DNA of 25,908 nt from a virus: positions 1 to 25,908 of the IMG/VR virus record IMGVR_UViG_3300042939_000167; one strand, given 5' to 3'. Position 1 is the stretch's first letter; every line of letters starts with the position of its first letter. This document shows positions 1-8,874 of this stretch, one piece after another. Position numbers and translations under genes: made by a program. The notes under the pieces are model-generated. The model was not told where the DNA came from, made no database searches, and saw only the letters and a list, made by a program, of their open reading frames with translations.

Positions 1-1
1 T

Positions 2-829
2 ACCCGGATGATGATCAGCTTGACCATCCGGATTTCCTACTTCGGTCCCCTCCGGGCAGCGTTTGGTCTGGACACCAACCAGAACATCCCGAAGTATGAA
101 GCGCTCATTCCGTACGACAAGATCTACAACCTTAGTCTTACTGAAGCTGATCTCACGGCGGCACAGCAGCTCTATGAGCAAGAGCGTGCTTCTCTGGAGG
201 AAGAGTCAAAGGCTGCCCCAAGGCGAACCCCCTCGATCCGGAATGCACTGGCAACCGGAACCGGGGTCGTGGCTATGGGGGCGGTTGGAGCGAGTGGTAT
301 TGCGGGAGCAACGCTTCAGGCTGCTGTCAGCATTGTTGGGTCTGGCTCCAGCGGGGGACCCCCGTACACCTATGGTGGTTGGGACCGCTCAGGTCCCCCC
401 AACACATGGAAACTCGATTGCTCCGGGCTGGTTTACGCCGCTTACCACCTTGCAGGCGCCTCTCAGATCTTGGGAGTCGACTCCAATACCCGTGGCACGA
501 CAGGTTCGTTGTACGCAAGAGCACGAGTTGCCAACAGCCCACTCAAGATCATCTGTGATCCAACTACTACTTCTGTTGAACAGCTAAAGACGCTTGTTCA
601 GCCGGGTGATCTAGTCCTTAACTCTGGTGGCGCTGGTGGTCGGTCAGAGCACGTAGGATTCTTCAATCGTTGGGAAGGGGACAGTTGGTACATCACCCAC
701 CAAGGCGGGACAACAGGAACCGTTAAACAGAGCACCGGTTATCTACAGCGCTTCAACCACATCCTCCGTCCCATGGGAGAAGGAAACGCTGCCGGGTTCC
801 CGGCAACTAACCAGTCGGTATCGGTATGA
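2..829 (+). CDS. NlpC/P60-family tail-associated peptidoglycan hydrolase (5' partial)
   Basis: The frame is open to the window edge and the first in-frame ATG (position 8) has no ribosome-binding site, so the true start probably lies outside. Numbering from that ATG, residues 117-250 look like an NlpC/P60 cysteine peptidase: catalytic Cys in LDCSGLVYAAY (C138), His in EHVGFF (H215) and a third polar residue in YITHQGG (H231). These enzymes cut stem peptides of peptidoglycan. Residues 82-112 form a Gly/Ala-rich hydrophobic stretch, preceded by a charged helical region (about 45-70). It is followed by baseplate genes, with a 4-bp ATGA overlap to the next gene, so it is more likely a virion-borne tail lysin acting at infection than the lysis endolysin, which lies at 17512. 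The fold call is strong; the role as tail lysin is inferred from context. Confidence 0.8.
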   Translation, partial: TRMMISLTIRISYFGPLRAAFGLDTNQNIPKYEALIPYDKIYNLSLTEADLTAAQQLYEQERASLEEESKAAPRRTPSIRNALATGTGVVAMGAVGASGIAGATLQAAVSIVGSGSSGGPPYTYGGWDRSGPPNTWKLDCSGLVYAAYHLAGASQILGVDSNTRGTTGSLYARARVANSPLKIICDPTTTSVEQLKTLVQPGDLVLNSGGAGGRSEHVGFFNRWEGDSWYITHQGGTTGTVKQSTGYLQRFNHILRPMGEGNAAGFPATNQSVSV

Positions 830-1167
830 ACCCAGAATCCAGATACGCAGAAGCTGACCGCAGGTTTGTGGTGTGCCACAACTACACCGAGTTCGGTGAG
901 TTGGAGCCCCGTGTTCTGGATGACGGCACTTACGACCCGTCCGGAACTCCAAAGACAGAGGGTCGCGTTGCTCTGTACCGGTTGACCGCCCTACCTCTAC
1001 CCGATCCACCGAGCTTTCAGGTGCGGGCCAAGGTCACCGACAACTTCACTCTCTACGCCAAAGAGCAGTACAACGATCCCACGAAGTGGTGGATCATTGC
1101 TGACGCTACCCCGGACCTCCGACACCCATTTGATCTGAAGCCCGGTGACACGGTCTACATCCCATGA
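826..1167 (+). CDS. Baseplate protein with gpX/LysM-like C-terminal motif
   Basis: This 113-residue protein ends with WWIIADATPDLRHPFDLKPG followed by DTVYIP. That matches the LysM-like signature of tail protein X and T4 gp53-type wedge proteins (W-x-IA-x-A-x-P, then P-x-x-L-x-PG-x-x-hydrophobic-IP). In contractile tails such small proteins stabilise the tube-baseplate junction or bind the hub. The N-terminal part (residues 1-60) has no recognisable motif. It starts at an ATGA overlap with the upstream lysin and ends in an ATGA overlap with the hub gene, so the three are translationally coupled. No convincing Shine-Dalgarno is present, consistent with coupling. Confidence 0.65.
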   Translation: MNPESRYAEADRRFVVCHNYTEFGELEPRVLDDGTYDPSGTPKTEGRVALYRLTALPLPDPPSFQVRAKVTDNFTLYAKEQYNDPTKWWIIADATPDLRHPFDLKPGDTVYIP

Positions 1168-2345
1168 CCAACGCCAAGGTCACTACGGGCGTCACCCGGC
1201 CACCTCTTCCTGTATCTACACCGCAGATTGACGGGGTGACTGCGACGGACATCTTTGTGCGAGAAGTCCGTGTCGAGCGTTCTCTTAATCTCCACGATGA
1301 GGCCACGGTTACCGTCCTCTCCTCCCGTAAGGAGATGGAGTCGTGGATTGACAAGCCGATCTACTTCAAGTTTGGAACGAACCCCAATTACGGTCACTTT
1401 CACGGGTACATCCGTAAGGTGACCAAGCCCCAGAAGTTCCAAGAGAACGTGTTGGTCACCATCACTGCCATCGGGTACTCGTCTCTGAGCAGAGCAAGTA
1501 AGCGACGGGTGTTCACCGGGGTAACCAGCGATTCGATTCTTCGCAAGGTGGCTGAAGAGACCAGCATGCGGGTGTTCATGAGCCCCCACTGGTTCACTCA
1601 CAAGCGGGTCGCCCAGTCTGGGCAGACCAACTGGGAATTCATGGTCCAGACAGCCAAGTTGGCGAGCCATTTCATCAGTGCCGTTGACGGCGTCCTATGG
1701 GCAACGAACCCAATCATTGAGCTGGAGAAGCTCCGAGCTTTCCGCAGCTTCAGTAAGGCGACCCAGCTACTCGATAACCAAGAGCTTCTGGACTTCGTCC
1801 CTAGCGATGAAACAAAGATCACTAAGGACCTTCTGTACCCCGAATTCTCGTTCTTCACGTCCACGGGCCAGCTTCAGGCTGCTACATGGAATCCGGATAA
1901 GGTCCCTCAGTACCAAGTGATTGATGCTCTGGAGGGAGTGCAGTCGTACTCCCCCGATGTAGAGGAACATCAGAAGTCCCCGGTAAGCAACTACGTCTAC
2001 AACTCTGAGTACGCCCGTCTCCTGAAGGAGGCACTGACTCTCGATGTAGAGGTCAACCAGTCGGCCGTCGCTCGGGTGAGGGGAACAGCAGCCATGGTTC
2101 CGGGAACCGTCTGCAACTTCGATACTGGGTTGAGGAATGCCAACAAGGACCGATTGGACGGAATCTGGTATGTCTCGGCCGTTAGCCACGAGATCAACGA
2201 GGCTCTGTTCCAGACCAACCTGTACCTAGTACGGGACAAGTACCGGGCGATGTCCTCCGGTACCTACGAGTGGTTCTACCAGACCAAAAAGCCTACAATG
2301 GCTTTACGTGACGGTAAGTGGGAATCCACATGGAGACCGCAATGA
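1164..2345 (+). CDS. gpD/gp27-like baseplate hub protein
   Basis: A 393-residue protein with the layout of late-control gene D / T4 gp27-type hubs. An N-terminal beta-rich domain contains VREVRVERSLNLHDEATVTV, like the usual 'sVr.slne.ss.ftlel' region, followed by hydrophobic strand-turn pairs (YFKFGTNPNYGHFHGYIRKV). A middle segment (about 125-175) with DSILRKVAEETSMRVF and NWEFMVQTAKLASHFI corresponds to the helical insertion seen in hubs. The C-terminal part (about 300-345) has a second beta domain, ending with FQTNLYLVRDKYR. The hub trimer links the tail tube to the spike. Its place between the gpX-like and gp25-like genes supports the call. The gp25-like gene overlaps its end by 4 bp. 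Confidence 0.7.
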   Translation: MTNAKVTTGVTRPPLPVSTPQIDGVTATDIFVREVRVERSLNLHDEATVTVLSSRKEMESWIDKPIYFKFGTNPNYGHFHGYIRKVTKPQKFQENVLVTITAIGYSSLSRASKRRVFTGVTSDSILRKVAEETSMRVFMSPHWFTHKRVAQSGQTNWEFMVQTAKLASHFISAVDGVLWATNPIIELEKLRAFRSFSKATQLLDNQELLDFVPSDETKITKDLLYPEFSFFTSTGQLQAATWNPDKVPQYQVIDALEGVQSYSPDVEEHQKSPVSNYVYNSEYARLLKEALTLDVEVNQSAVARVRGTAAMVPGTVCNFDTGLRNANKDRLDGIWYVSAVSHEINEALFQTNLYLVRDKYRAMSSGTYEWFYQTKKPTMALRDGKWESTWRPQ

Positions 2346-2731
2346 TCGCTATTGACTTTCCCTTTAGATTCAACAAAGGCTCTCTTTCGGTTACAGACAA
2401 CTACCGAAGGATCGTCAGGGCGCTTCTGATCGATGCTTTGATGACTAACAACCGAGAAAGAATCATGCGCCCCGATTACGGCGCAGATATTCAGTCGTTT
2501 GTGTTCACCAACATGGAAGAGCTGCGCTTGGCAGACACTGCTGAGCTGATCAAGCGGCGTGTTGAGGCGGTCATCGCTCGTGGTGACCTTCCGTCACGCA
2601 TCGTGATCGAAAGTGTCACCGTAGAGAAGAGCCCGACCCGGTCATCGACCGTAGTCATCTCTGTCATTTACAGGCCCAACAGCTACGATGACCCGGAAGC
2701 GCTTGAGTTTGAGGTCCCTGAGGCAGCCTGA
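2342..2731 (+). CDS. gp25-like baseplate wedge protein
   Basis: Recognisable as the T4 gp25 / P2 gpW wedge family: DALMTNNRERIMRPDYGADI is the classic start of the domain (the RxMRPxYG motif), followed by a helix with ELIKRRVEAVIA and an RIVIESVTVEK strand. The protein is 129 residues, normal for the family. I chose ATG 2342 over the in-frame ATGs at 2318 and 2330 because it makes the same 4-bp ATGA overlap used by the neighbours and has GGAG at 2332-2335, six bases upstream. gp25 sits in the inner baseplate core and helps trigger sheath contraction. The next gene starts on the last base of its stop codon. Confidence 0.85.
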   Translation: MIAIDFPFRFNKGSLSVTDNYRRIVRALLIDALMTNNRERIMRPDYGADIQSFVFTNMEELRLADTAELIKRRVEAVIARGDLPSRIVIESVTVEKSPTRSSTVVISVIYRPNSYDDPEALEFEVPEAA

Positions 2732-4290
2732 TGGCATCCAACGAAGAAGTACAGCCTATTCTTGACTACTCTGCTCGGGATTTCGAGTCAATTCGCAGCC
2801 TCCTCGTGGGGCTTGCGAGGGGCATTATCCCCGAGTGGAGAACTGTCGGGGAGGCCAACGACTTCGGAACCCTCCTGCTGGAGCTGTACGCCTACATGGG
2901 CGATGTAACCAACTACTACATCGACCGTGTCTCTTCAGAAGCGTTCCTCGGAACAGCCCAGCGCCGACAGTCCGTCCTCTACATGGCCGAGATGCTCGGG
3001 TACAAACCCATCGGTCAGCACGCTGCGATCACAACACTCTCCTTCAGCCTCTCTCCCAGCTATGAGGGCTCTCTACAAGTTCCCGCCGGTACGTTGGTCA
3101 GTACCGGAGGAACTGAGTCCGAAGAGGTCATCTACTTTGAGACGCTCTATCCCCTGACCCTAGAAGGAACCAGCCTCACCAAGGATGTGATCGCTTCAGA
3201 GGGTCGCACTGTTTCCACGTCTCTTGGGACTTCTACAGGTGCCCCAAACATGTCGATTCGGCTTCCAGACCGTGGGGTCATCGTTGGGAGCATTGAGCTT
3301 CAGACGAAGGAAGGATCGTACGTAGTCAACGATGCGGACGAAGATACCCCGAACTACGTTCGGTGGTCCGAGATCCCGTCGGTCGCTGCGGCTCGGGCAA
3401 CACAGAGCGCCTTCTCCAGCTACGTGGGGGACGACGGTTACACATACATCCTGTTCGGTGACAGTGCGTCAGGGCGTATCCCCCCTATCGGTGCGACAAT
3501 CGAGGCTACCTACAGGTATGGGATTGGTTCCCGGGGCAACAACATTGCTACAGGCTCCGTAACGACCATCCAGAGCCCCGGCCTTCCCACAGGATCGCTG
3601 ACCGTCACCAACAAGACGACTACGTCGGACGGAGTTACTGTCACGAGCATTGGTGGATCTGACATCGAGTCGGTTGCTTCGATGCGGAACAACATCCCCA
3701 AGAGCATTCAGGTCAAAGACCGTGCCGTTACCCTTGACGACTTCAAGGCACTGGCACTTCAGGTTCCCGGCGTAGCCAAGGCCGTTGCTTACGGACAGAT
3801 CTACTCCGCTATCAGCGTCAAGATCGCTCCTGTTGGGGGGATTGCGTCCGGAGCGCTGGAGATGGCTCAGCTCAGGAAGAACGTGCAGTCCTACCTTCAG
3901 GACCGCATTCTGATCGGAACCAAGGTGTTTGTTGAGGACGCCGAGTGGTTGAACGTCTTCATCGAATTAGACCTGTTTGTCCTGCCCGGATTCCGAAGAG
4001 TGCAGGTTGAGGCTGATGTAAGGGCCGCTTTAGATACCATGTTCGCTTACAACAACCTTGACCTCGGCGAGCGAATTACCATTGGTGAGGTGTACCGAAG
4101 AGTTATGCGAGTCGAAGGTGTCGATTACGTCGATATTCTGGCCCTGAACTCGGCCTCGGCATCAGCGACGACCGTCGAGAACATCGAGGTCCCGTTCGAC
4201 AAGATTGCCCGCATCAAGCCGGAAGGTCTCAACCCCGAGACAGACCCGTCAGGGTTGGTGATCAACCTAAATGGCGGGATCAGCGACTAA
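2731..4290 (+). CDS. gpJ-like baseplate wedge protein (Baseplate_J family)
   Basis: A 519-residue protein with an N-terminal region typical of Baseplate_J/T4 gp6 proteins (YSARDFESIRSLLVGLA, then FGTLLLELYAYMGDVTNYYI). A central beta domain follows, with LQVPAGTLVSTGG, the strand expected in the J-like core. The C-terminal third has NNIPKSIQVKDRAVTLDDFK and VPGVAKAVAY, the familiar 'R.vT..Dy..la...pgV..a.a' segment, and YNNLDLGERITIGEVYRRVM, the usual end of the family. This protein forms the wedge ring around the hub. The start is fixed by the one-base overlap with the gp25-like stop codon. The order gp25-gpJ matches that of contractile phages and contractile injection systems. Confidence 0.88.
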   Translation: MASNEEVQPILDYSARDFESIRSLLVGLARGIIPEWRTVGEANDFGTLLLELYAYMGDVTNYYIDRVSSEAFLGTAQRRQSVLYMAEMLGYKPIGQHAAITTLSFSLSPSYEGSLQVPAGTLVSTGGTESEEVIYFETLYPLTLEGTSLTKDVIASEGRTVSTSLGTSTGAPNMSIRLPDRGVIVGSIELQTKEGSYVVNDADEDTPNYVRWSEIPSVAAARATQSAFSSYVGDDGYTYILFGDSASGRIPPIGATIEATYRYGIGSRGNNIATGSVTTIQSPGLPTGSLTVTNKTTTSDGVTVTSIGGSDIESVASMRNNIPKSIQVKDRAVTLDDFKALALQVPGVAKAVAYGQIYSAISVKIAPVGGIASGALEMAQLRKNVQSYLQDRILIGTKVFVEDAEWLNVFIELDLFVLPGFRRVQVEADVRAALDTMFAYNNLDLGERITIGEVYRRVMRVEGVDYVDILALNSASASATTVENIEVPFDKIARIKPEGLNPETDPSGLVINLNGGISD

Positions 4291-4315
4291 TCCTCTGGAC
4301 TGAAGGAACTTCTTC

Positions 4316-4990
4316 ATGAGCTACAGCAGTAACTACACGAACCGGGCGACCATCTTCGATGCTGGTGACACCATGGAAGGTGATCACATCGAATCTGTAT
4401 ATGAAGAGCTTGGTCCTAGCCCTTCTCATATCTTTGAGGGACTCGGAGTTCCGTACAAGACGGGGTCGTGGTGGAACATATCGCAGGGATTCGGAACCGC
4501 ATCAGCTAAGACAGCCAACCTTCTCCTTCTCGCTCCGATGGTGCTTACCCGTAGCATCACGTTCGACCGGATCTCCTCCTACGTCACGGCTGCCGGGTCG
4601 ACGGGCACGGTGATCCGCATGGGTATCTACAACTCAAATTCCAGCGGAATGCCCTCGACGCTTGTATCCGGTTCAGAGGTGACTCAGGACGGCGAGGTAG
4701 TGAACTCGTCAACCATCGCTGGTCAGACGATTAGCGTCGCTCTCGGACGAGGTCGCTACTATATCGGTGTGGTAGCACAGGGGACCGGGACGATGCCGAC
4801 CACGACTACCGCTTCGTTCGGAACCTTCGCAATCAACAGCGGTAGCTCCACCAGCTTCACAACGATCATGGGTACTCGCTCCAGCTTCTTTGGGGTAACC
4901 GGAGTGAATTCGTCATTGACATCTGACCTGTCGTCATCGACCTTCACGCAAGAGTTGTCGAGCCACGCATGCGCCGTTCGGATGGCATGA
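4316..4990 (+). CDS. Tail surface/fibre-like protein, tandem paralog A
   Basis: A 224-residue protein that I cannot assign to a known family. Its start has AAGGA at 4303-4307, eight bases upstream. A conserved N-terminal block (residues 1-55: SSNYTNRA, IFDAGDTMEGDHIESVYEELG) may anchor it to the baseplate or a neighbour. The rest is Ser/Thr/Gly-rich with alternating hydrophobic residues, as in beta-sandwich or fibre domains (RISSYVTAAGSTGTVIRMGI, GRYYIGVVAQGTGTM). The downstream gene is its paralog with the same N-terminal block. Position after gpJ and before the gpI-like protein is where many phages place fibre or receptor-binding proteins. That role is inference only. Confidence 0.6.
   Translation: MSYSSNYTNRATIFDAGDTMEGDHIESVYEELGPSPSHIFEGLGVPYKTGSWWNISQGFGTASAKTANLLLLAPMVLTRSITFDRISSYVTAAGSTGTVIRMGIYNSNSSGMPSTLVSGSEVTQDGEVVNSSTIAGQTISVALGRGRYYIGVVAQGTGTMPTTTTASFGTFAINSGSSTSFTTIMGTRSSFFGVTGVNSSLTSDLSSSTFTQELSSHACAVRMA
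4580..4604 (+). repeat. 25-bp identical block, paralog A copy (partner 5264-5288)
   Basis: The 25 bases here (TACGTCACGG through GTCGACGG) recur without mismatch at 5264-5288 in the second paralog, although surrounding codons differ. It encodes the YVTAAGST segment. Confidence 0.95.
4667..4705 (+). repeat. 39-bp identical block, paralog A copy (partner 5351-5389)
   Basis: Thirty-nine bases, beginning TCCGGTTCAG and ending GTAGTGAAC, are repeated exactly at 5351-5389. They encode the SGSEVTQDGEVVN motif. Synonymous positions are also identical, which is unexpected given the divergence immediately on both sides. Confidence 0.95.
4778..4803 (+). repeat. 26-bp identical block, paralog A copy (partner 5462-5487)
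   Basis: Twenty-six bases (CAGGGGACCG through GCCGACCAC) recur exactly at 5462-5487. They encode QGTGTMPTT, the last strongly shared motif before the paralogs diverge. Confidence 0.95.
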
Positions 4991-5671
4991 ATGGCTTACT
5001 CATCTAACTACGAAAATAGGGCCTCTATCTTTGACAGTGGAGACGTGATTGAGGGGGACCACTTCAAGTCTCTATACGACGAGCTTGGACCCAGTCCCGG
5101 GTCAATTCTGAAGGCGGTTGGAGTTCCCTACAAGGCAGGAGCATGGTTCAACCCTTCACGTACCATCTCTGACTCACCGACTACTCGGGTAAACCCAGCG
5201 GGCACCCTTGAGCTATCTCCGCTTGTCCTAGGACAAACAATCTCGTTTGACCGGATTGGAACATACGTCACGGCTGCCGGGTCGACGGACACAGTCATCA
5301 GACTCGGTATCTACAACGCGAACACGGACGGAAGTCCATCTACATTGGTTTCCGGTTCAGAGGTGACTCAGGACGGCGAGGTAGTGAACACGGCGACGCC
5401 GGGGGGTGAGGTGATCTCCGTGACGCTCGGTCCCGGCCGCTACTACCTTGGTGGAGTAAATCAGGGGACCGGGACGATGCCGACCACCTATTCCGGAGGT
5501 GCTTCGTACTATTCGGTGCCTCTAGAGAGTACGAGTTTCACGGAATTGGTAGCTACGACAACCGTAGCTATTGCTGTGACTGGAATTACAGGAGCACTCC
5601 CCGCCGATCTATCATCGTCCACGCTACGTGTCCGAGGCTCTGTTGTCTCACTCGCTGTGCGAATGGTCTAA
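4991..5671 (+). CDS. Tail surface/fibre-like protein, tandem paralog B
   Basis: A 226-residue paralog of the preceding gene, starting immediately after its stop codon. Shared protein blocks include YSSNY-NRA-IFD-GD--EGDH--S-Y-ELGPSP at the N-terminus, the TAAGST-TVIR segment and SGSEVTQDGEVVN. At DNA level three stretches of 25, 39 and 26 bp are identical to paralog A while sequence between them has diverged. The C-terminal ~60 residues differ most, as expected if the distal part contacts a variable target. No RBS is visible, so translation probably depends on termination of paralog A. Function unknown; a receptor-contact or decoration role is inferred from location and duplication. Confidence 0.6.
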   Translation: MAYSSNYENRASIFDSGDVIEGDHFKSLYDELGPSPGSILKAVGVPYKAGAWFNPSRTISDSPTTRVNPAGTLELSPLVLGQTISFDRIGTYVTAAGSTDTVIRLGIYNANTDGSPSTLVSGSEVTQDGEVVNTATPGGEVISVTLGPGRYYLGGVNQGTGTMPTTYSGGASYYSVPLESTSFTELVATTTVAIAVTGITGALPADLSSSTLRVRGSVVSLAVRMV

Positions 5672-5674
5672 CCC

Positions 5675-8600
5675 GTGAGCGAGATCGGATTTCCTAGCGC
5701 TAGCGATCCTGCGTTTCTCGTTAGGCGCCCGGGTGGTGGTGACCTAGTACGAGCTGGCTCCGGTCACACTGGTGTAGGAGACGAACCGGAGGCCGTCATT
5801 CGGTTTCAGGATCCTCCCCTTCCGGACACTACGGGTGTCTTCTTCAGGAGCGAACCTGTTGGTTACGACGCTGTGCGGGTGTCGTGGGGTACAGCTCCTA
5901 CCTCTGTAGTTTCTTGGACCGACCTAATGGTTGTGAGGTCAGGCTTTGGGCACCCTACGGTCCCTACTGATGGGGTGGTGCTGAGACGACTGAAAAACGA
6001 AGAGGGGTCAAACGTAGCGGGCTCGGTTCTCGACTCGGGTCTCCCGTCAGGGCGGTGGTTCTACTACACGCTCTTCTTCCGGGTTGGGACAACGTGGTAC
6101 CCGATCAACAGGACATCGCAGCTCGTTCCGGTTGACTACGCCCACCGAGACACGTTGGTCGGATTGGTCCCGCCGTTCTACCTCTTCAACGAAGAGCAGA
6201 ACTCAACAGACTTCATCACCCGTTGGATGGAGATCATTGGGTACGACCTAGACCTAACACGAACCCTGTCTGAGGGGCTTGAGCACCTATTTGATACGGA
6301 CTCATGCCCGGACTCACTCCTAGTACCACTAGGTACCCAGAACCTTGGGTTCGATAAGCCCAATGAACTCGGGGACATCAGGTACCGGTCAGTTATTGCC
6401 AAGAGTAAGGGCATCACATCTTTCCGGGGTACGTATGCAGCACTGGACGCCTTCGTGGAGTCAGCCACCAAGTGCTCCGTGGACACAACCCCCGGGGCCA
6501 ATGAGCTTCTCCTTGTGGACGATGCAGAGTTCGCATCTGGCACAGGTAACTGGGCACCGGCCCCGTGGAACATCCGCAATCGCTTAGCTCTCGGGTTCTA
6601 TGGGGATAGTGGTGCTACCAGTGACTCACTTCCTACGAGAAACCTCGTCCTCTCGGTAGCTGAGGGGATCACCGCACCCGTTGATCTCCCAGTCCGGGGG
6701 ATCCTCAAAGTAGAGCCCAACGGGGACCACATGATCATTTCGTGTGGGGCTGGTCAATCGATTGTGACCACCGGGGTGGAGGACGATGGTACCGGGCTGA
6801 CAGAGGAGCTACAGCACTTAGACCCCACTTACCGGGGCATCACGGTAGAGAGCGGAGATACCTACCACTTCTCGTTCTTCATGAAGCGGGACACGGAAGT
6901 TTCCGGAGACGATGAGGTTCTCTTGGGGCTGGCTGAGTTCAACCGTTTCCCTGCGACGAATGGATTCTCCGACGCGTTCACAGGCGATGGGTTCGACTCG
7001 TTCATGAACGCTCACATCATCAGTAACTTTGATGAAGTTGATCTTGTCGAGGAGACCGCCACCGATGACGGGTGGACGAGGTACCTCGGGACCTTCACAT
7101 CGACAACCGTCGGTGACGAGATCAACGACACCAGACATTTGGTTCCGGTGGTTTGGGTTCGAAGAACAGCGAGCTGGGACGACCCTGTTGAGGAGGCTCG
7201 GTACTTCACTGGATTCTTGGTAACGAAGGCCCAGACATATGAGTCTGTGAACTCAAGAAACCCGCTTGACTACATCGAGCTAGGGGAGACCGAGCTGAGC
7301 CTTATGGAGGACGACCCCGAGAACGGTCAGGTCCTCGGTAGCCCGACAAACGATGCTGCTATCTCTGTTCTCTTCTCTGACATCATCACCGGGGATACCT
7401 ACGGCCCTTCTGACGCCACGAACCTTGATGACATCTTCATGGACGCCGCCACCAACGTGAAGTTGACCCCTCTAGTCAGGTGCCCGTTCTTTGAAACGAA
7501 TCCCCTAACGGCAGAGTTCAGTACATCGACGTATACACACCTGACCGCACTGACATCTCTGGATGACTTGCTGGCTGCTCCGGGTTTCCAAGCCGTCAGC
7601 GGGTCTCAGGCGGCTACGGCACCCAGCTCTCTCGTGGTCGGGTGTGGGGTGGATCCGGACTTCTCGGCGCTAACAACCCCAAGTTATGGATCCAGCACCT
7701 ACGGCGCACCTTCTAACTACGATGCTGACTCAGATCTCACGTCTCGTGATGTAACGGTAGACACAGGAGACCTGTTCAAGTACTGGTCAGATAACCCGGC
7801 TTTGATGGAGGGCTTTGTTCTGTCTTTCGACGCTCCTACAAAGAGCTGGGATGGTCTGGTGATCTCCATCACCAGAATGCCCGAGAAGATCTACATCACT
7901 GGCGAAGACGTAGACCTCTGTACAACCTTCTCGTCTGACCGTCTTTTCTCGTACGTTTCAAAGGACGACGGTTGGCTTCCGTCTATTGGCGATCTGTCGG
8001 TACGGGTTCCTGTGCTGGATTGGGAGCCTCCTCAGACGGCCCATGTGTGGATCAATCCACAGAGGGTAAACCTCATCGCTAACCCGACATTCACTTCAGA
8101 GGGTGCAGGAGTACCAACCTTCTGGAGGAGCAATGTCGACCTCGCTCAGGTTGACGGAGGAATCGAGCGGGACGGAACAGCGAAGTGCGCCGAGCTTGAC
8201 AGTTCGTCTACCGACAACCTGATCATTGAGAGCAACTTGTTTCCAGTAGAGCTGTGCTCAGAAGGCTGGAACATTGAGGCATCTGTCTCTGGTACAGGTC
8301 AAGTTCGGGTTGGTCTGGTCTTTTGGCCGGAAGACATGGACGAGGACAACTGTTCCTATCTGTCCACGTCATGGGTCCCTATCAGTAGCAGCAGCGGAAC
8401 GGACCCCTCGGTATTTAGGCGTATTCGCTGCTCCTTCCCCAAGGTTGACCGAGTCAAAGAGGTACTCCTTCGAATCGAGTTTGAGCGTGACCCCAGCAAT
8501 GACGACCCATGCTTTGTTGACGAGGTCATGGTGGAGCCCAACTACTCAGGGCTTCCTTACTTCGACGCTGCTGGTGACGAGGCGCAGGTTGGTGACCTGT

Positions 8601-8866
8601 CGTGGTACGGGGGGTCTTCCGAGGCCAATGGCAGTTACAGCTTGTTTTACGGCAATCGAAAGGTACTTCTGCCGCTTCTCTTCGGGTACACCGACATCCT
8701 CACCAACAACCGAGTACCGGGCGAGGCATACAATTGGGTACCGGAAGGTATTACCCTTGTCCCCCACTGGGATGACGTATACGCCCACCGAGTACATTCG
8801 TGGGAAAGAGACGTGGTCATCCTCCCCTCTGACTACGTAGATAAGACCGTCGTTACTGCTCTCTAA
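5675..8866 (+). CDS. Large multidomain tail protein (FN3-like, gpI-like, carbohydrate-binding-like)
   Basis: A 1063-residue protein starting at GTG, three bases after the preceding stop. Residues ~55-150 resemble a fibronectin-III-like strand pattern (YDAVRVSWGTAP ... RWFYYTLFFRV). Residues ~155-275 resemble the P2 gpI-type tail domain: a LVPPFYLFNEE stretch, LLVPLGTQNLGF, then IRYRSVIAKSKGITSFRGTY, matching the usual 'R.ll.....lyr.KGT..gi' pattern. Beyond that are beta-rich segments that read like carbohydrate-binding jelly rolls: one near 275-530 (YHFSFFMKRDTEV) and one near 790-945 (VNLIANPTFTSEGAGVPTFW, the 'NLi.NP.f' start typical of such modules). In contractile phages gpI connects wedge to fibre. 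Here the connector and the putative surface-binding domains appear fused in one chain. Domain borders are approximate. Confidence 0.7.
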   Translation: MSEIGFPSASDPAFLVRRPGGGDLVRAGSGHTGVGDEPEAVIRFQDPPLPDTTGVFFRSEPVGYDAVRVSWGTAPTSVVSWTDLMVVRSGFGHPTVPTDGVVLRRLKNEEGSNVAGSVLDSGLPSGRWFYYTLFFRVGTTWYPINRTSQLVPVDYAHRDTLVGLVPPFYLFNEEQNSTDFITRWMEIIGYDLDLTRTLSEGLEHLFDTDSCPDSLLVPLGTQNLGFDKPNELGDIRYRSVIAKSKGITSFRGTYAALDAFVESATKCSVDTTPGANELLLVDDAEFASGTGNWAPAPWNIRNRLALGFYGDSGATSDSLPTRNLVLSVAEGITAPVDLPVRGILKVEPNGDHMIISCGAGQSIVTTGVEDDGTGLTEELQHLDPTYRGITVESGDTYHFSFFMKRDTEVSGDDEVLLGLAEFNRFPATNGFSDAFTGDGFDSFMNAHIISNFDEVDLVEETATDDGWTRYLGTFTSTTVGDEINDTRHLVPVVWVRRTASWDDPVEEARYFTGFLVTKAQTYESVNSRNPLDYIELGETELSLMEDDPENGQVLGSPTNDAAISVLFSDIITGDTYGPSDATNLDDIFMDAATNVKLTPLVRCPFFETNPLTAEFSTSTYTHLTALTSLDDLLAAPGFQAVSGSQAATAPSSLVVGCGVDPDFSALTTPSYGSSTYGAPSNYDADSDLTSRDVTVDTGDLFKYWSDNPALMEGFVLSFDAPTKSWDGLVISITRMPEKIYITGEDVDLCTTFSSDRLFSYVSKDDGWLPSIGDLSVRVPVLDWEPPQTAHVWINPQRVNLIANPTFTSEGAGVPTFWRSNVDLAQVDGGIERDGTAKCAELDSSSTDNLIIESNLFPVELCSEGWNIEASVSGTGQVRVGLVFWPEDMDEDNCSYLSTSWVPISSSSGTDPSVFRRIRCSFPKVDRVKEVLLRIEFERDPSNDDPCFVDEVMVEPNYSGLPYFDAAGDEAQVGDLSWYGGSSEANGSYSLFYGNRKVLLPLLFGYTDILTNNRVPGEAYNWVPEGITLVPHWDDVYAHRVHSWERDVVILPSDYVDKTVVTAL

Positions 8867-8874
8867 GGACCAGC

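Noticed and set aside
6178-6579. Minus-strand ORF of 133 residues inside the large tail gene
   Set aside because: Antisense to coherent domain sequence, no RBS or overlap pattern, and Ser/Arg-rich composition typical of shadow frames.
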